Below are positions 42,858-51,102 of a stretch of DNA of 54,135 bases, piece by piece. The notes under the pieces were generated by a model. The model saw only the letters and a program-made list of their open reading frames with translations. It ran no database searches and was not told the origin of the DNA. Position 1 is the first letter of the stretch. Every line of letters begins with the position of its first letter. Made by a program: the position numbers and the translations under genes. The DNA comes from Neoroseomonas soli (GTDB taxonomy: Bacteria > Pseudomonadota > Alphaproteobacteria > Acetobacterales > Acetobacteraceae), in assembly GCF_018129065.1 (NCBI RefSeq), contig NZ_JAAEDM010000024.1:1-54135 (forward strand), in the 5' to 3' direction.

Positions 42858-43588
42858 CCGACCGCGCCGTTGCCGTTGCGCCTGTGCGCCGCATCGTGGC
42901 GCTGCCGCCCGCTTTCCCAGGCAAGCCCCTCGCTTACGTGCGCGTCCCGCAGAAGGCGGTCGCTGCGCACGAAGCCGGGCATGCAGCCGTGGCCGTCATG
43001 CTCGGCGCCCCCATCAAGTACATCACCTTCCGTAGTGGTCGGGGTGCCGCGGGTCATGCCGTGTGGCATGAGCCGCCCGAGTGGTTCGTGCCAGGAAAGG
43101 GCCGCGCGCTAACGCCACACGGGGCATTGATGCTTGGGCTGATCACTGCTGCCGGGCCACTCGCCGAGCGCATTGACGACATCACGCGCGCGACGAAACT
43201 GAACGCCGCACTGGACCAGCATGAGATGTCCCTCGCCTTCGGGTACCTCAATGCGGCCGTAGCGGCGAGCATAGCACCAAACGCGAGCAAGGTGCCCGAC
43301 ATGGAGCGCATCGCGCCAGTGGTTCGCTTCGCCGCGGCGCAGGTACTTCACGCGATGCTCGGTTCCGCGCATCGCGAGCGCCAAGCGGTTGCTGACCGGC
43401 TGACGACGCGCGGACGATTGCTCGCACACGAAGTGATGCCGCTATTGCAGGGCCTGCCGCGGTACTCATCGAGCGACATAGTGGACGCAATGCGCACGGC
43501 GGGAATGCCAACGATGAACCGGCTGCCAGTCGATCCACCGCCATGGTGGGGCGAAGCCGCTGCAAGCATCCCGGACCGGATTCCCTAA
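42854..43588 (+). CDS. HEAGH metalloprotease-like protein of the island
   Basis: The 244-residue protein contains KAVAAHEAGHAAVAVMLGAP, the HExxH zinc motif in the HEAGH form seen in FtsH/M41 peptidases, followed by GLITAAGPLAERIDDITRAT, similar to the M41 helix after the active site. Two further histidine/acid candidates (LDQHEMSLAFGYLN) could give the third ligand. There is no AAA domain and no membrane segment, so it is a free-standing domain. ATG 42854 overlaps the AlpA stop. It might cleave a phage or host repressor; that is inference. Confidence 0.75.
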   Translation: MTDRAVAVAPVRRIVALPPAFPGKPLAYVRVPQKAVAAHEAGHAAVAVMLGAPIKYITFRSGRGAAGHAVWHEPPEWFVPGKGRALTPHGALMLGLITAAGPLAERIDDITRATKLNAALDQHEMSLAFGYLNAAVAASIAPNASKVPDMERIAPVVRFAAAQVLHAMLGSAHRERQAVADRLTTRGRLLAHEVMPLLQGLPRYSSSDIVDAMRTAGMPTMNRLPVDPPPWWGEAAASIPDRIP

Positions 43589-43726
43589 CCGCACACGCCG
43601 CCGCACGTAGCGACATGCAGCGGCGCGGCACGCGATAATGGGAAGTTCTGACCTCCATCCCTATAGCGTGCTTCGCGTTGAATCGCACCCGCTTCGTGCT
43701 GTGGCCCGACACCTGGAGCCACCGCC

Positions 43727-46291
43727 ATGGATTCACTTGCCGATGTCGTGACTGCGTTCAGTGCGAACGACGATGACGACGATACCGAGCGGCTATTCGC
43801 GTTGCCGCTGCCAACCTGGACAGAGCGTGATGACCATGACCCGGACACGGTGACCATTGCCAGGGCGAAGCCGGGGCATCGTGCGCACAAGATCATCCGT
43901 GCCGATCGTACCAGCGACTACGATGCCGGGCGCATTTTCACCTATCGGACGGTGCAAGTGCCCGACATGGACGCGCTGTGGTCACTGCTCCAACAGCAAC
44001 TGCATGAGCGTCATGAGTTCCTGCTTCCATACGCACGGCCGCTTGTCGAGAAGGGGCGGCGCCTGAAGGCCAGGCAGGCCGATGGTGCCGAGCCGACGCT
44101 GAAGCAGAAGCCGTCGCGCATCTTGGCCTTGGACATCGACAAGGTCGCATTGCCAGAGGGATGGAGCTTCAGCGCCGAGCCCGAGCGGGCAGCACGGTGG
44201 ATCGCGGCGGAGTATCTGCCATCACCGCTGAACGAAACCGATGTCATCGTGCAGGCGACATCGAGTGCAGGTCTTCCCGGCAAGGACGGGCTAGCGCGCG
44301 TCCGCGTGTTCTGCATGCTCGACCGACCGTTGGCGGACTACCAGTTGAAGGCTTGGGCCGAGAGTGCGTGCGTGCAGTGCGACGCCAGCATCTGGACGGC
44401 GACGCAACCCATCTACACGTCCAACCCGGTGTTTGATGGCGTGCCCGATCCGCTGAATGAGCGGCTATGGAGGTTCAGGCCCGGCGCATCGGCCGCGATG
44501 CTTGCTGTTCCTGACGTGAAGGCTCCGACGCATGAGCCAGACGATTGGGACGGCGAGTTGATGCATGAGGCGGAACTTGAAGCCACTCTCACCGCCCTCC
44601 CCAACGACCGCACGGACTGGAATTCGTGGAACTCAGTCGGCATGGCCACCTACGCCGCGTCGGGAGGCCGGGGATACGGCCTGAACTCTTGGGAGACGTG
44701 GTCGGCACGCAACCCGGATCACGGCGCTTCGGGCACTTGCGAGGCGCGGTGGCGGCACTATCGCCGCTCGCCGCCCACTGCGACCGGGCCGGGGGCACTG
44801 GTCATGCGCGTGCGCCGCGCCCTGGGCAACATGGAGTGGGAGCCCAATGGCTACGAACTGCTTGTGCAGCGTGGTGAGGCGCCGCCGCTCGCGCAAGCGC
44901 CGGACGGATCGTGGATGCCCGACCGCTCGTGGGTGCGCGGAGAGGATGGACGGTGGTGCCCCCCACAGGCCGTTGGCGTCATGCGGGAACCCGCTGACGC
45001 TGCCAAGGTGAGAGAGTGTGGTCCAGGCGACGAAATCGCCTCAGCGGGCTCCGTAGCCCCGGCACGACGGTCACCGCCACCGCCTCGGCAGTGGCTCCAT
45101 GGGACTGACTTGCTGATCGGCCATGTATCGGTGCTGGTCGCCCCGGGCAGCTACGGCAAGAGCGCGCTAGCGGTCGCCATGGCGTTGTCGCTTGCGACAA
45201 AGCCCATGCTCGGCAGCAAGGTGTACGGCAGCAATCGTAAGGTGCTGTTTCTTTCGCAGGACGACGACAGCGACGAGATGTGCCGCCGCACCATCGCCGC
45301 CGAGGTGCACCACAATGCCGCATTCGGTGACCGGCTGGTGATGTTCGGCATGGACGATATAGCCCGGCTGCATCCCGATGGGCTGCGCTTCAACAGAGAT
45401 CAGGGCAGCAGGAAGGAAGTAGATGCGTCGGGGATGGCCCGCTTGGATTGGCTGATACAGCAGCACAAGCCGGACCTTGTGGTGATGGACCCGCTGCTTG
45501 GTTTCTGCCCGGCGGGAGTCAACGACAATGGCTGCATGACCGCGGTCATGGGCAAGCTGCAAGAGATGGCGAGCCGCCTGAGGGTCGCGATGCTCGTGCT
45601 GCACCATGAGCGAAAGGGTGCACGGGACGATACCGACGCAGAGGCCGCGATGGGTGCGGCGTCCATTATCAACAAGGCGCGTGTGGGCCTGCGGCTTGTG
45701 CGGATGACACCCGCTGAGTGCCAGACCTATGGCGTGCTGCCATGGGATGCGTGGCGCCATGTCTCGATCAATGACGCGAAGGTAAACCTTGCCCCTGCCG
45801 GCGCGCGGCGCTGGGTGCGGCTGGAGGGCGTTCCGATCAACAACGGGACGCCTAACTATCCCGAAGGCGACACTGTGCAGACGGTGCAACCCTGGGAGCC
45901 CGTGGCCACGGGGCACGAGTTTGACCTGAGCACCCTGCGCGCCGTCGTGGCGCGGATTGCCAGCGGCACGCGGGACGAGCAGGGGGCGGCGGCACCTTTC
46001 AGCCCCGCCACCGCTCGAAAGGGAGGCCGGCTGTTCGCCAAGCCGATAGCCGACGTGCTGCGGCCGGGTTGGGGCGGGCGAAACATGGGGGAGCACCAGG
46101 AGAGTTCCATGGCTGCAGCGGCGGTCGCCCGCGCAGCGGTGCGAGGGTGGATAGTGGAGCGGAGTACGCGGGCGAAGAAGCCGCAAGGTGGCACCCGACC
46201 CGTGAAGGGGCTCTATGCCGCATGGCATGCGACGCCCTGGGCTGGAGAGCCTCCTCCCGGCGCGTTTGTGGTCTCCGCGAACACAGATTGA
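43727..46291 (+). CDS. Primase-helicase replication protein (PriCT_2-like plus RepA-like AAA ATPase)
   Basis: The 854-residue protein has an N-terminal primase-polymerase-like part (SRILALDIDKVALPEGWSF; VIVQATSSAGLPG), a PriCT_2-like segment (WNSWNSVGMATYAASGGRGY then WETWSARN) and a RecA-like helicase (AAA_25). Walker A is VAPGSYGKSALAVAMAL (about 469-485), Walker B is PDLVVMDPLLGF, and VLHHERKGARDDTDAEAAMG follows. It should start replication of the excised element. It begins 138 bp after the HEAGH gene and is followed by a repeat-rich segment that may be the origin. Confidence 0.88.
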   Translation: MDSLADVVTAFSANDDDDDTERLFALPLPTWTERDDHDPDTVTIARAKPGHRAHKIIRADRTSDYDAGRIFTYRTVQVPDMDALWSLLQQQLHERHEFLLPYARPLVEKGRRLKARQADGAEPTLKQKPSRILALDIDKVALPEGWSFSAEPERAARWIAAEYLPSPLNETDVIVQATSSAGLPGKDGLARVRVFCMLDRPLADYQLKAWAESACVQCDASIWTATQPIYTSNPVFDGVPDPLNERLWRFRPGASAAMLAVPDVKAPTHEPDDWDGELMHEAELEATLTALPNDRTDWNSWNSVGMATYAASGGRGYGLNSWETWSARNPDHGASGTCEARWRHYRRSPPTATGPGALVMRVRRALGNMEWEPNGYELLVQRGEAPPLAQAPDGSWMPDRSWVRGEDGRWCPPQAVGVMREPADAAKVRECGPGDEIASAGSVAPARRSPPPPRQWLHGTDLLIGHVSVLVAPGSYGKSALAVAMALSLATKPMLGSKVYGSNRKVLFLSQDDDSDEMCRRTIAAEVHHNAAFGDRLVMFGMDDIARLHPDGLRFNRDQGSRKEVDASGMARLDWLIQQHKPDLVVMDPLLGFCPAGVNDNGCMTAVMGKLQEMASRLRVAMLVLHHERKGARDDTDAEAAMGAASIINKARVGLRLVRMTPAECQTYGVLPWDAWRHVSINDAKVNLAPAGARRWVRLEGVPINNGTPNYPEGDTVQTVQPWEPVATGHEFDLSTLRAVVARIASGTRDEQGAAAPFSPATARKGGRLFAKPIADVLRPGWGGRNMGEHQESSMAAAAVARAAVRGWIVERSTRAKKPQGGTRPVKGLYAAWHATPWAGEPPPGAFVVSANTD

Positions 46292-46314
46292 ATGCCCGGG
46301 AAATTTGTTGGGCT

Positions 46315-46425
46315 GTGGACGATCACCCCCCTAATACCCCCCTGGTGGTCGTCCACGCCCACCCCAGGGCCGAAGCCCCGGGCGATGGACAATCTCACTG
46401 GCATCTGATCGTCTACTGATCGTCT
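46315..46425. repeat. Repeat cluster after the primase gene, candidate replication origin
   Basis: GTGGACGATCACC (46315-46327) and GGTGGTCGTCCAC (46344-46356) form a 13-bp arm with one mismatch around a C-rich loop. CTGATCGTCT occurs twice in tandem (46405-46414 and 46416-46425). The core GATCGTC or its complement is shared by these copies, as in iteron-type origins that lie beside satellite or plasmid Rep genes. Confidence 0.45.
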
Positions 46426-46539
46426 GATGGTCCACCACGGCCGGCTTCATCACCACGTTGTCCGCGTCTGTTGTTTCTCTTGCAGCGCCGGGAGCCTGCT
46501 CGCTTATGATGGTGCCGCCCGGTCACAGCAGGAGCGACG

Positions 46540-46941
46540 ATGAGTGCGTATCTGGCGGGCCTCGCCGTCGCGGTGGAGGCTGAGCACGCACAGGAAGCCG
46601 AAAGGCAGCGGGGCCTTGAAGCGGCCGCGCGCGAGCGCCTGACGCCCCTGGAGGTCCGCCTCGCCCGCCTGCTCACCAGCATCCCCATTGAGGTGCAGCA
46701 CGAGGGCCTGTCCCTGGCGCAGCTTCAGACCTCCTTGCGTGGCCGGTGGCGGGGGCACTGCCACCCTGGCGAGTTGGGGGAGGCGCTACGTAAGCTGGGG
46801 TTCGTCAGGGATCGGCGGTGGCGGGCTGGCGAGGGATTCCGAGCGTATTGGTCCCTTGCCAGAGAGGATCGCGCACCTGGAGCAGGGAGCAGCTTCGATA
46901 ACGCAAGGAATCAGGATTGTCCGCAGAAGCCACCGACATAG
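46540..46941 (+). CDS. Winged-helix-like hypothetical protein of the island
   Basis: The 133-residue protein starts at ATG 46540 behind AGGAG. A helical N-terminus (LAGLAVAVEAEHAQEAERQR) is followed by a likely winged helix: VEVQHEGLSLAQLQTSLRGR-type segment, GELGEALRKLGFVRDRRWRA and FRAYW. The last 25 residues look unstructured. Such proteins are common next to primases in mobile elements, and DNA binding is probable. It lies downstream of the repeat cluster and may bind it. Confidence 0.65.
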   Translation: MSAYLAGLAVAVEAEHAQEAERQRGLEAAARERLTPLEVRLARLLTSIPIEVQHEGLSLAQLQTSLRGRWRGHCHPGELGEALRKLGFVRDRRWRAGEGFRAYWSLAREDRAPGAGSSFDNARNQDCPQKPPT

Positions 46942-46974
46942 CGATTAATTAATATGGAGGATTGGGGAGGAAAA

Positions 46975-47232
46975 ATGGTTTATAATAGCCAGTTTGAAGA
47001 GAATCGATCCGATAGTGACAAAGCCAGAAAGTTGAGAGAGTGGGGAAGAAAGATTAACAAATGCAGAAATAACATGCTGCAACTAATGATTACAAATGAC
47101 AAGTTATGGCGTCCGTCAGATACGATAAAGTCTTTATCAAGCGAAATTCTTTTTGATCTCTCTGCAATAAATTATGAAATATGTGATTTATTAGAGTCTC
47201 TTGATGAAGAAATAGATGGGAATAATGATTAA
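46975..47232 (+). CDS. AT-rich small ORF, candidate cargo gene near the right end
   Basis: The 85-residue protein (MVYNSQFEENRSDSDKARKL, later LSSEILFDLSAINYEICDLL) is encoded in strikingly AT-rich DNA with AAT/AAA/GAT codons, unlike all its neighbours. ATG 46975 follows GGGGAGG by about five bases; ATG 46954 is an alternative. The product is acidic, helical and probably cytoplasmic, without a recognised family. Its place at the end of the island next to attR is where satellites carry defence or toxin cargo. Confidence 0.6.
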   Translation: MVYNSQFEENRSDSDKARKLREWGRKINKCRNNMLQLMITNDKLWRPSDTIKSLSSEILFDLSAINYEICDLLESLDEEIDGNND

Positions 47233-47693
47233 TGTCTACTTCCATATGGGGGTAGTTCGCTCGGAGATACAGGTAAATAGTTCGAAATCGATCTGAAATG
47301 ATACCCGCGAAAATTCAGTGAGCGACACGTATTTCGCCCGACCCCTGGTGGTAGCGAATCCCCCTGTCGCCCATTCTCATGAAAAAGAATGCTTTCTCGG
47401 CCGGCATAGTAGAGGCCGCTGTCCGTCTCCCCGCCTACCCTCACGGGTCCATTAGGGGTGCTGCGAGCCGGCTGGGGGGTCTGGTGGCATTTGCCACTGT
47501 CGGCCTCTGGCGGGCAGGCATTAGCCAGCATGTGTCCGTGGCGGAGCGTCCGGCACCCCTGACGTGCGCACCGTAGGCCCGATCCGGGTGGCCCGAACGT
47601 CCGCAGCAGGCCAACCCTGGCACCAATATGGCACCAAAAATCCGACCCTAGGGGCTGATAGGCATCGGTTGGGCCTGTAAGGCTTTGATTGTG
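47233..47693. other. 461-bp non-coding right end of the island
   Basis: No gene is supported. The segment contains a small hairpin (GTGGCATTTGCCAC, 47484-47497) and the double TGGCACCA motif at 47618. Base composition changes from AT-rich back to GC-rich within it. Confidence 0.45.
47618..47636 (+). promoter_or_regulatory. Double TGGCACCA motif near the right att site
   Basis: TGGCACCA-ATA-TGGCACCA stands 58 bp inside the right repeat, matching the element at 40964 except for the three spacer bases. It is a candidate recombinase arm site. Confidence 0.55.
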
Positions 47694-47769
<76 letters not shown>

Positions 47770-47887
47770 CCCTGCCGTCGCGCAAGCTCTTGCGCGGCCC
47801 GGGCGGCGCCTTCTACCCGTCGCGCGGCCCCCCCGCAACCGGGTTTCGTCCCCATCCTGCCCCTCCCGTGCTATTCGATGCCGAACA

Positions 47888-48880
47888 ATGCGCGGCCGCA
47901 TCCTCCTGATCACCCTTACCGCCCTCGGGGCCGCCGGCGCCTGGGCGTGGTGGGCATTGCCGCCCGCGGTCGCCATTGCCTTCGCCGCCTCCGGCCCCGC
48001 GCTGCGCGCCGTCTATGCCACCGGCAGCGTCGAGCCTGTCCACTGGGCCAAGGTCGGCCCCGCCGTCCGTGCCCGGATCACCGAGGTCCTGGTCGAGGAA
48101 GGCCAGCGCGTGACCGAAGGCCAGCCCATGGCCCGGCTCGACAGCCGGGAAGCCCAGCACCGGGCCGAGGAAGCCGAGGCCCGCGCCCGCTTCGCGCAGG
48201 AGGAACTGGCCCGCATCCGCGCCCTGGTCACCCGCGACGTCGCCTCCCGCTCCGCCCTCGACCGTGCGGAATCCGAAGCCCGCGCCGTCCGCGCCGTGGC
48301 CGAGGCGACGCAGCGCCGCCTCGACGACTACGTCGTCCGTGCCCCCTCCGACGGCATGGTCCTGCGCCGCGACGTCGAGGTTGGGGAGGTGGTGGACACC
48401 CCCGCCGCTCTGTTCTGGATCGGGGAACCGCGCCCCCTCCGCGTGACGGCGGAAGTGGACGAGGAGGACATCGCCCAGGTCCGCGAAGGCCAGCGCGCGC
48501 TGCTGCGCGCCGATGCCTTCCCCGGCCGCGTGCTTCCCGCGACGGTCGGCCAGATCACCCCCAAGGGCGACGCGACCCGCAAGGCCTACCGCGTGCGCCT
48601 GGCCCTACCCGACGACACGCCGCTGATGATCGGCATGACGGTGGAGGCCAACATCGTCCTGCGCGAGACGGACGACGCCGTGCTGGTCCCGCCCGCCGCG
48701 GTGCGCGACGGCCGCGTCTTCGTCGTGCGGCAGGAAACGGTGGAATCCCGCCCCGTCGAACTCGGCGTGCAGGGTGCCCGCGCGGTCGAGGTCCTGCGCG
48801 GCGTCGCGCGCGGGGAGGCGGTGGTGTTGGACCCGCCGGCCGGCCTCGCCTCCGGCCAGGCGATCCGGCTCCGGCCATGA
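47888..48880 (+). CDS. HlyD/MacA-type periplasmic adaptor protein
   Basis: The 330-residue protein has an N-terminal membrane anchor (ILLITLTALGAAGAWAWWAL), a biotinyl-lipoyl-like half (VGPAVRARITEVLVEEGQRV then GQPMARLDSREAQ), a helical hairpin rich in Glu/Arg/Ala, the second lipoyl half (RAPSDGMVLRRDVEVGEVVD) and beta-barrel/membrane-proximal domains. It should bridge the inner-membrane ABC exporter encoded next to an outer-membrane channel. ATG 47888 is chosen because the upstream frame overlaps the tRNA. It lies 28 bp before the permease. Confidence 0.92.
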   Translation: MRGRILLITLTALGAAGAWAWWALPPAVAIAFAASGPALRAVYATGSVEPVHWAKVGPAVRARITEVLVEEGQRVTEGQPMARLDSREAQHRAEEAEARARFAQEELARIRALVTRDVASRSALDRAESEARAVRAVAEATQRRLDDYVVRAPSDGMVLRRDVEVGEVVDTPAALFWIGEPRPLRVTAEVDEEDIAQVREGQRALLRADAFPGRVLPATVGQITPKGDATRKAYRVRLALPDDTPLMIGMTVEANIVLRETDDAVLVPPAAVRDGRVFVVRQETVESRPVELGVQGARAVEVLRGVARGEAVVLDPPAGLASGQAIRLRP

Positions 48881-48908
48881 CGCCGGCAGACCGGGCGGAG
48901 GCGACGGC

Positions 48909-50153
48909 ATGGACCTGATCCTCGACCTCGCCCGCGGCATGCTGTCCCGCCGCCGGCGGCAGACGCTGGTCAGCGTGCTCGGGGTGGCGCTCGGCGTCGC
49001 CTTCTTCGTCGCCATCGCCTCGCTGATGCGCGGCTTCCAGACCTACTTCATCCAGCAGGTCATCGACGTGCAGCCGCACATCGTCATCAAGGACGAAACG
49101 CGCACGCCCACGCCGCAGGCCGCGGTCATCGCGGTGCCGGACGGCGCCGTCTCGGTGAACGGGGTGAAGCCGGTGGACCGCGTGCGGGGCATCCGTTCGG
49201 CTGGCGACAAGCTTGCCATCCTCGAGGCCATTCCCGGCGCGGCGGCGGCGCCGATCCTCACCGGGCCGGCGCTGCTGCGCTACGGCGCGCGGGACGTGAC
49301 CATCACCGTCACCGGCATCGATCCCGTGCGCTACCGGCGCGTCGCCAACCTCGCGAAGGACATCATCCAGGGCAGCCTGGAGGAACTGCGCTCCGCGGCC
49401 AATGGGCTGATCATCGGCGATACGCTCGCACAGCGCCTCGGCGTGCAGCTCGGGGATACGGTCATCGCCGTCTCCCCGCGCGGCGTCACGCTGCAGATGA
49501 AGATCGTCGGCATCTTCCATACCGGGCTGGTCGCCCTCGACCAATCGACGGGCTATGCGCTGCTCAAGGTCAACCAGGTGCTGCAGGACCGGCCCAACGT
49601 GGTGAACCAGATCCTGCTGCGGCTCGCGGACGTGACCCAGGCCGAACCGCTCGCCCGCCAGATCGAGGCCCGCTTCGGCGACCGCACGGAATCCTGGGAA
49701 GAGCAGAACCGCAACATCCTGACGGTCTTCGTCATCCAAAATGCCATCATGTACAGCGTGACCGGCGCGATCCTGCTGGTGGCCGCATTCGGCATCTACA
49801 ACATCATCTCGACCGTGGTGTTCGAGAAGACGCGCGACATCGCCATCCTGAAATCGCTCGGCTTCACGGAAGGGGACATCCAGCGCCTGTTTCTCGTGCA
49901 GGGCGTCATCGCCGGGCTTCTCGGCGCGGTGCTCGGCTGCCTGCTGGGGCAGTTGATGATCGAGGCACTCGCCCAGGTGCGCTTCCATACCGAAACCCCG
50001 GCGGGCAACGACCGCTTCCTGCTGGCACGGGACTGGCGGATCTTCGCCGTGGCGTCGTTCTTCGCCGTCGCCTCGGCAGCGTTTGCGGCGGTGATCCCGG
50101 CGCGGCGGGCGGCGAGGCTCGATCCGGTGCAGATCGTGCGGGGGGCGGCGTGA
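48909..50153 (+). CDS. MacB/FtsX-type ABC transporter permease
   Basis: The 414-residue inner-membrane protein has a first helix after RRRRQTLVSVLGVALGVAFF, a large periplasmic MacB_PCD-like domain (about 45-270) and three C-terminal helices of the FtsX domain (AILLVAAFGIYNIISTVVFE, then KTRDIAILKSLGFTEGDIQR). It ends ARRAARLDPVQIVRGA, the usual end of this family. GGAGG lies eight bases before ATG 48909. With the adaptor and the ATPase it forms a mechanotransmission-type exporter of a lipid, peptide or macrolide-like compound. Confidence 0.93.
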   Translation: MDLILDLARGMLSRRRRQTLVSVLGVALGVAFFVAIASLMRGFQTYFIQQVIDVQPHIVIKDETRTPTPQAAVIAVPDGAVSVNGVKPVDRVRGIRSAGDKLAILEAIPGAAAAPILTGPALLRYGARDVTITVTGIDPVRYRRVANLAKDIIQGSLEELRSAANGLIIGDTLAQRLGVQLGDTVIAVSPRGVTLQMKIVGIFHTGLVALDQSTGYALLKVNQVLQDRPNVVNQILLRLADVTQAEPLARQIEARFGDRTESWEEQNRNILTVFVIQNAIMYSVTGAILLVAAFGIYNIISTVVFEKTRDIAILKSLGFTEGDIQRLFLVQGVIAGLLGAVLGCLLGQLMIEALAQVRFHTETPAGNDRFLLARDWRIFAVASFFAVASAAFAAVIPARRAARLDPVQIVRGAA

Positions 50154-50160
50154 GGAAAGG

Positions 50161-50197
50161 TCGGGGGAGAGAACTCCCCCGATCCCCCTCCTTTTTC
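50161..50197 (+). terminator. Rho-independent-like terminator between permease and ATPase
   Basis: TCGGGGGAG and CTCCCCCGA form a perfect 9-bp stem around AGAA (50161-50182), followed after ten bases by TTTTT (50193-50197). It lies seven bases after the permease stop and 48 bp before the ATPase start, so it may reduce ATPase expression or imply a separate promoter. Confidence 0.6.
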
Positions 50198-50244
50198 TGG
50201 TTTTGGGGGGCTGGTGGTGGGGGGTGTCGCGGGGTGTCCGGCGG

Positions 50245-50928
50245 GTGACGGCGCCGCTGCTCGTTGTGGACGGCGTCACCAAGCGGCTTTCCGAAGGCGT
50301 CACGCTGGTCAGCGACATCAGCCTCTCGATCGAGGCCGGCGAGTTCGTCGCCATCACCGGGCCCTCGGGCTCCGGGAAGTCCTCGCTGCTCTACCTGCTC
50401 GGGCTGCTCGACCGGCCGAGCGTCGGGCGCGTCATCCTCGAAGGCCGCGACACCGCCGACCTGCCACCGCAGGATCTTGCGGCGCTGCGCCTCGCGCGGG
50501 TCGGCTTCGTCTTCCAGTTCCACTTCCTGCTGCCGGAGTTCTCGGCGCTCGACAACGTGCTCATCCCGATCCGCCGCCGGGCCGTGCTGAAGCCGCCGGC
50601 GGCGCGGGAACGCGCAATGGCGCTGCTGGACGCCCTCAGCCTGGCGGATGCGGCGGCGAAGCTGCCCGAGCAACTCTCGGGCGGCATGCGCCAGCGCGTC
50701 GCCATCGCCCGCGCGCTGGCGAACGATCCGGCACTGCTGCTGGCCGACGAGCCGACGGGCAATCTCGACACGAAGAACGCCGCCGCTGTCTTCGACATCT
50801 TCGCGCGCCTGGCGCAGCAGGAAGGGCGCGCCGTGGTGGTCGTCACGCATGATGCGGACCTCGCCCACCGCGCCACCCGGCGCATCCATCTGGTGGACGG
50901 ACGGATCGTCAGCGACGAGCGTGCGTGA
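50245..50928 (+). CDS. LolD/MacB-type ABC transporter ATP-binding protein
   Basis: The 227-residue ATPase shows Walker A GPSGSGKSS, Q-loop VFQFHFLLPEFSALDNV, signature LSGGMRQR, Walker B LLLADEPTGNLD and H-loop VVTHDADLAHRA, the pattern of LolD/FtsE/MacB ATPases. GTG 50245 (TAPLLVVDGVTKRLSEG) is preferred to a GTG-type start at 50203 because homology starts there. It powers the FtsX-type permease upstream, although a terminator-like hairpin separates the two genes. Confidence 0.92.
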   Translation: MTAPLLVVDGVTKRLSEGVTLVSDISLSIEAGEFVAITGPSGSGKSSLLYLLGLLDRPSVGRVILEGRDTADLPPQDLAALRLARVGFVFQFHFLLPEFSALDNVLIPIRRRAVLKPPAARERAMALLDALSLADAAAKLPEQLSGGMRQRVAIARALANDPALLLADEPTGNLDTKNAAAVFDIFARLAQQEGRAVVVVTHDADLAHRATRRIHLVDGRIVSDERA

Positions 50929-51102
50929 CGAGGCCCCTTCCGCCGGGTCGTAGGTGGCGCCGGGGGAAGCGAAGCCGCCGCCCAGGTTCGGGATCCGGCC
51001 GGTGATGAATGTGCTCTCGCTGCTGCATCCGGCTTCTCGTGTGGCGGCGATGTCCTCGGGCCTTCGCCGCCATGCGGTCGAGGAAGGCGCGGCGGGGAAA
51101 CC

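Noticed and set aside
50929-51102. Possible short minus-strand coding piece (ITGRIPNLGGGFASPGATYD)
   Set aside because: The segment reads well for about 50 codons but has no start, ribosome site or recognised family, so it is left as non-coding.
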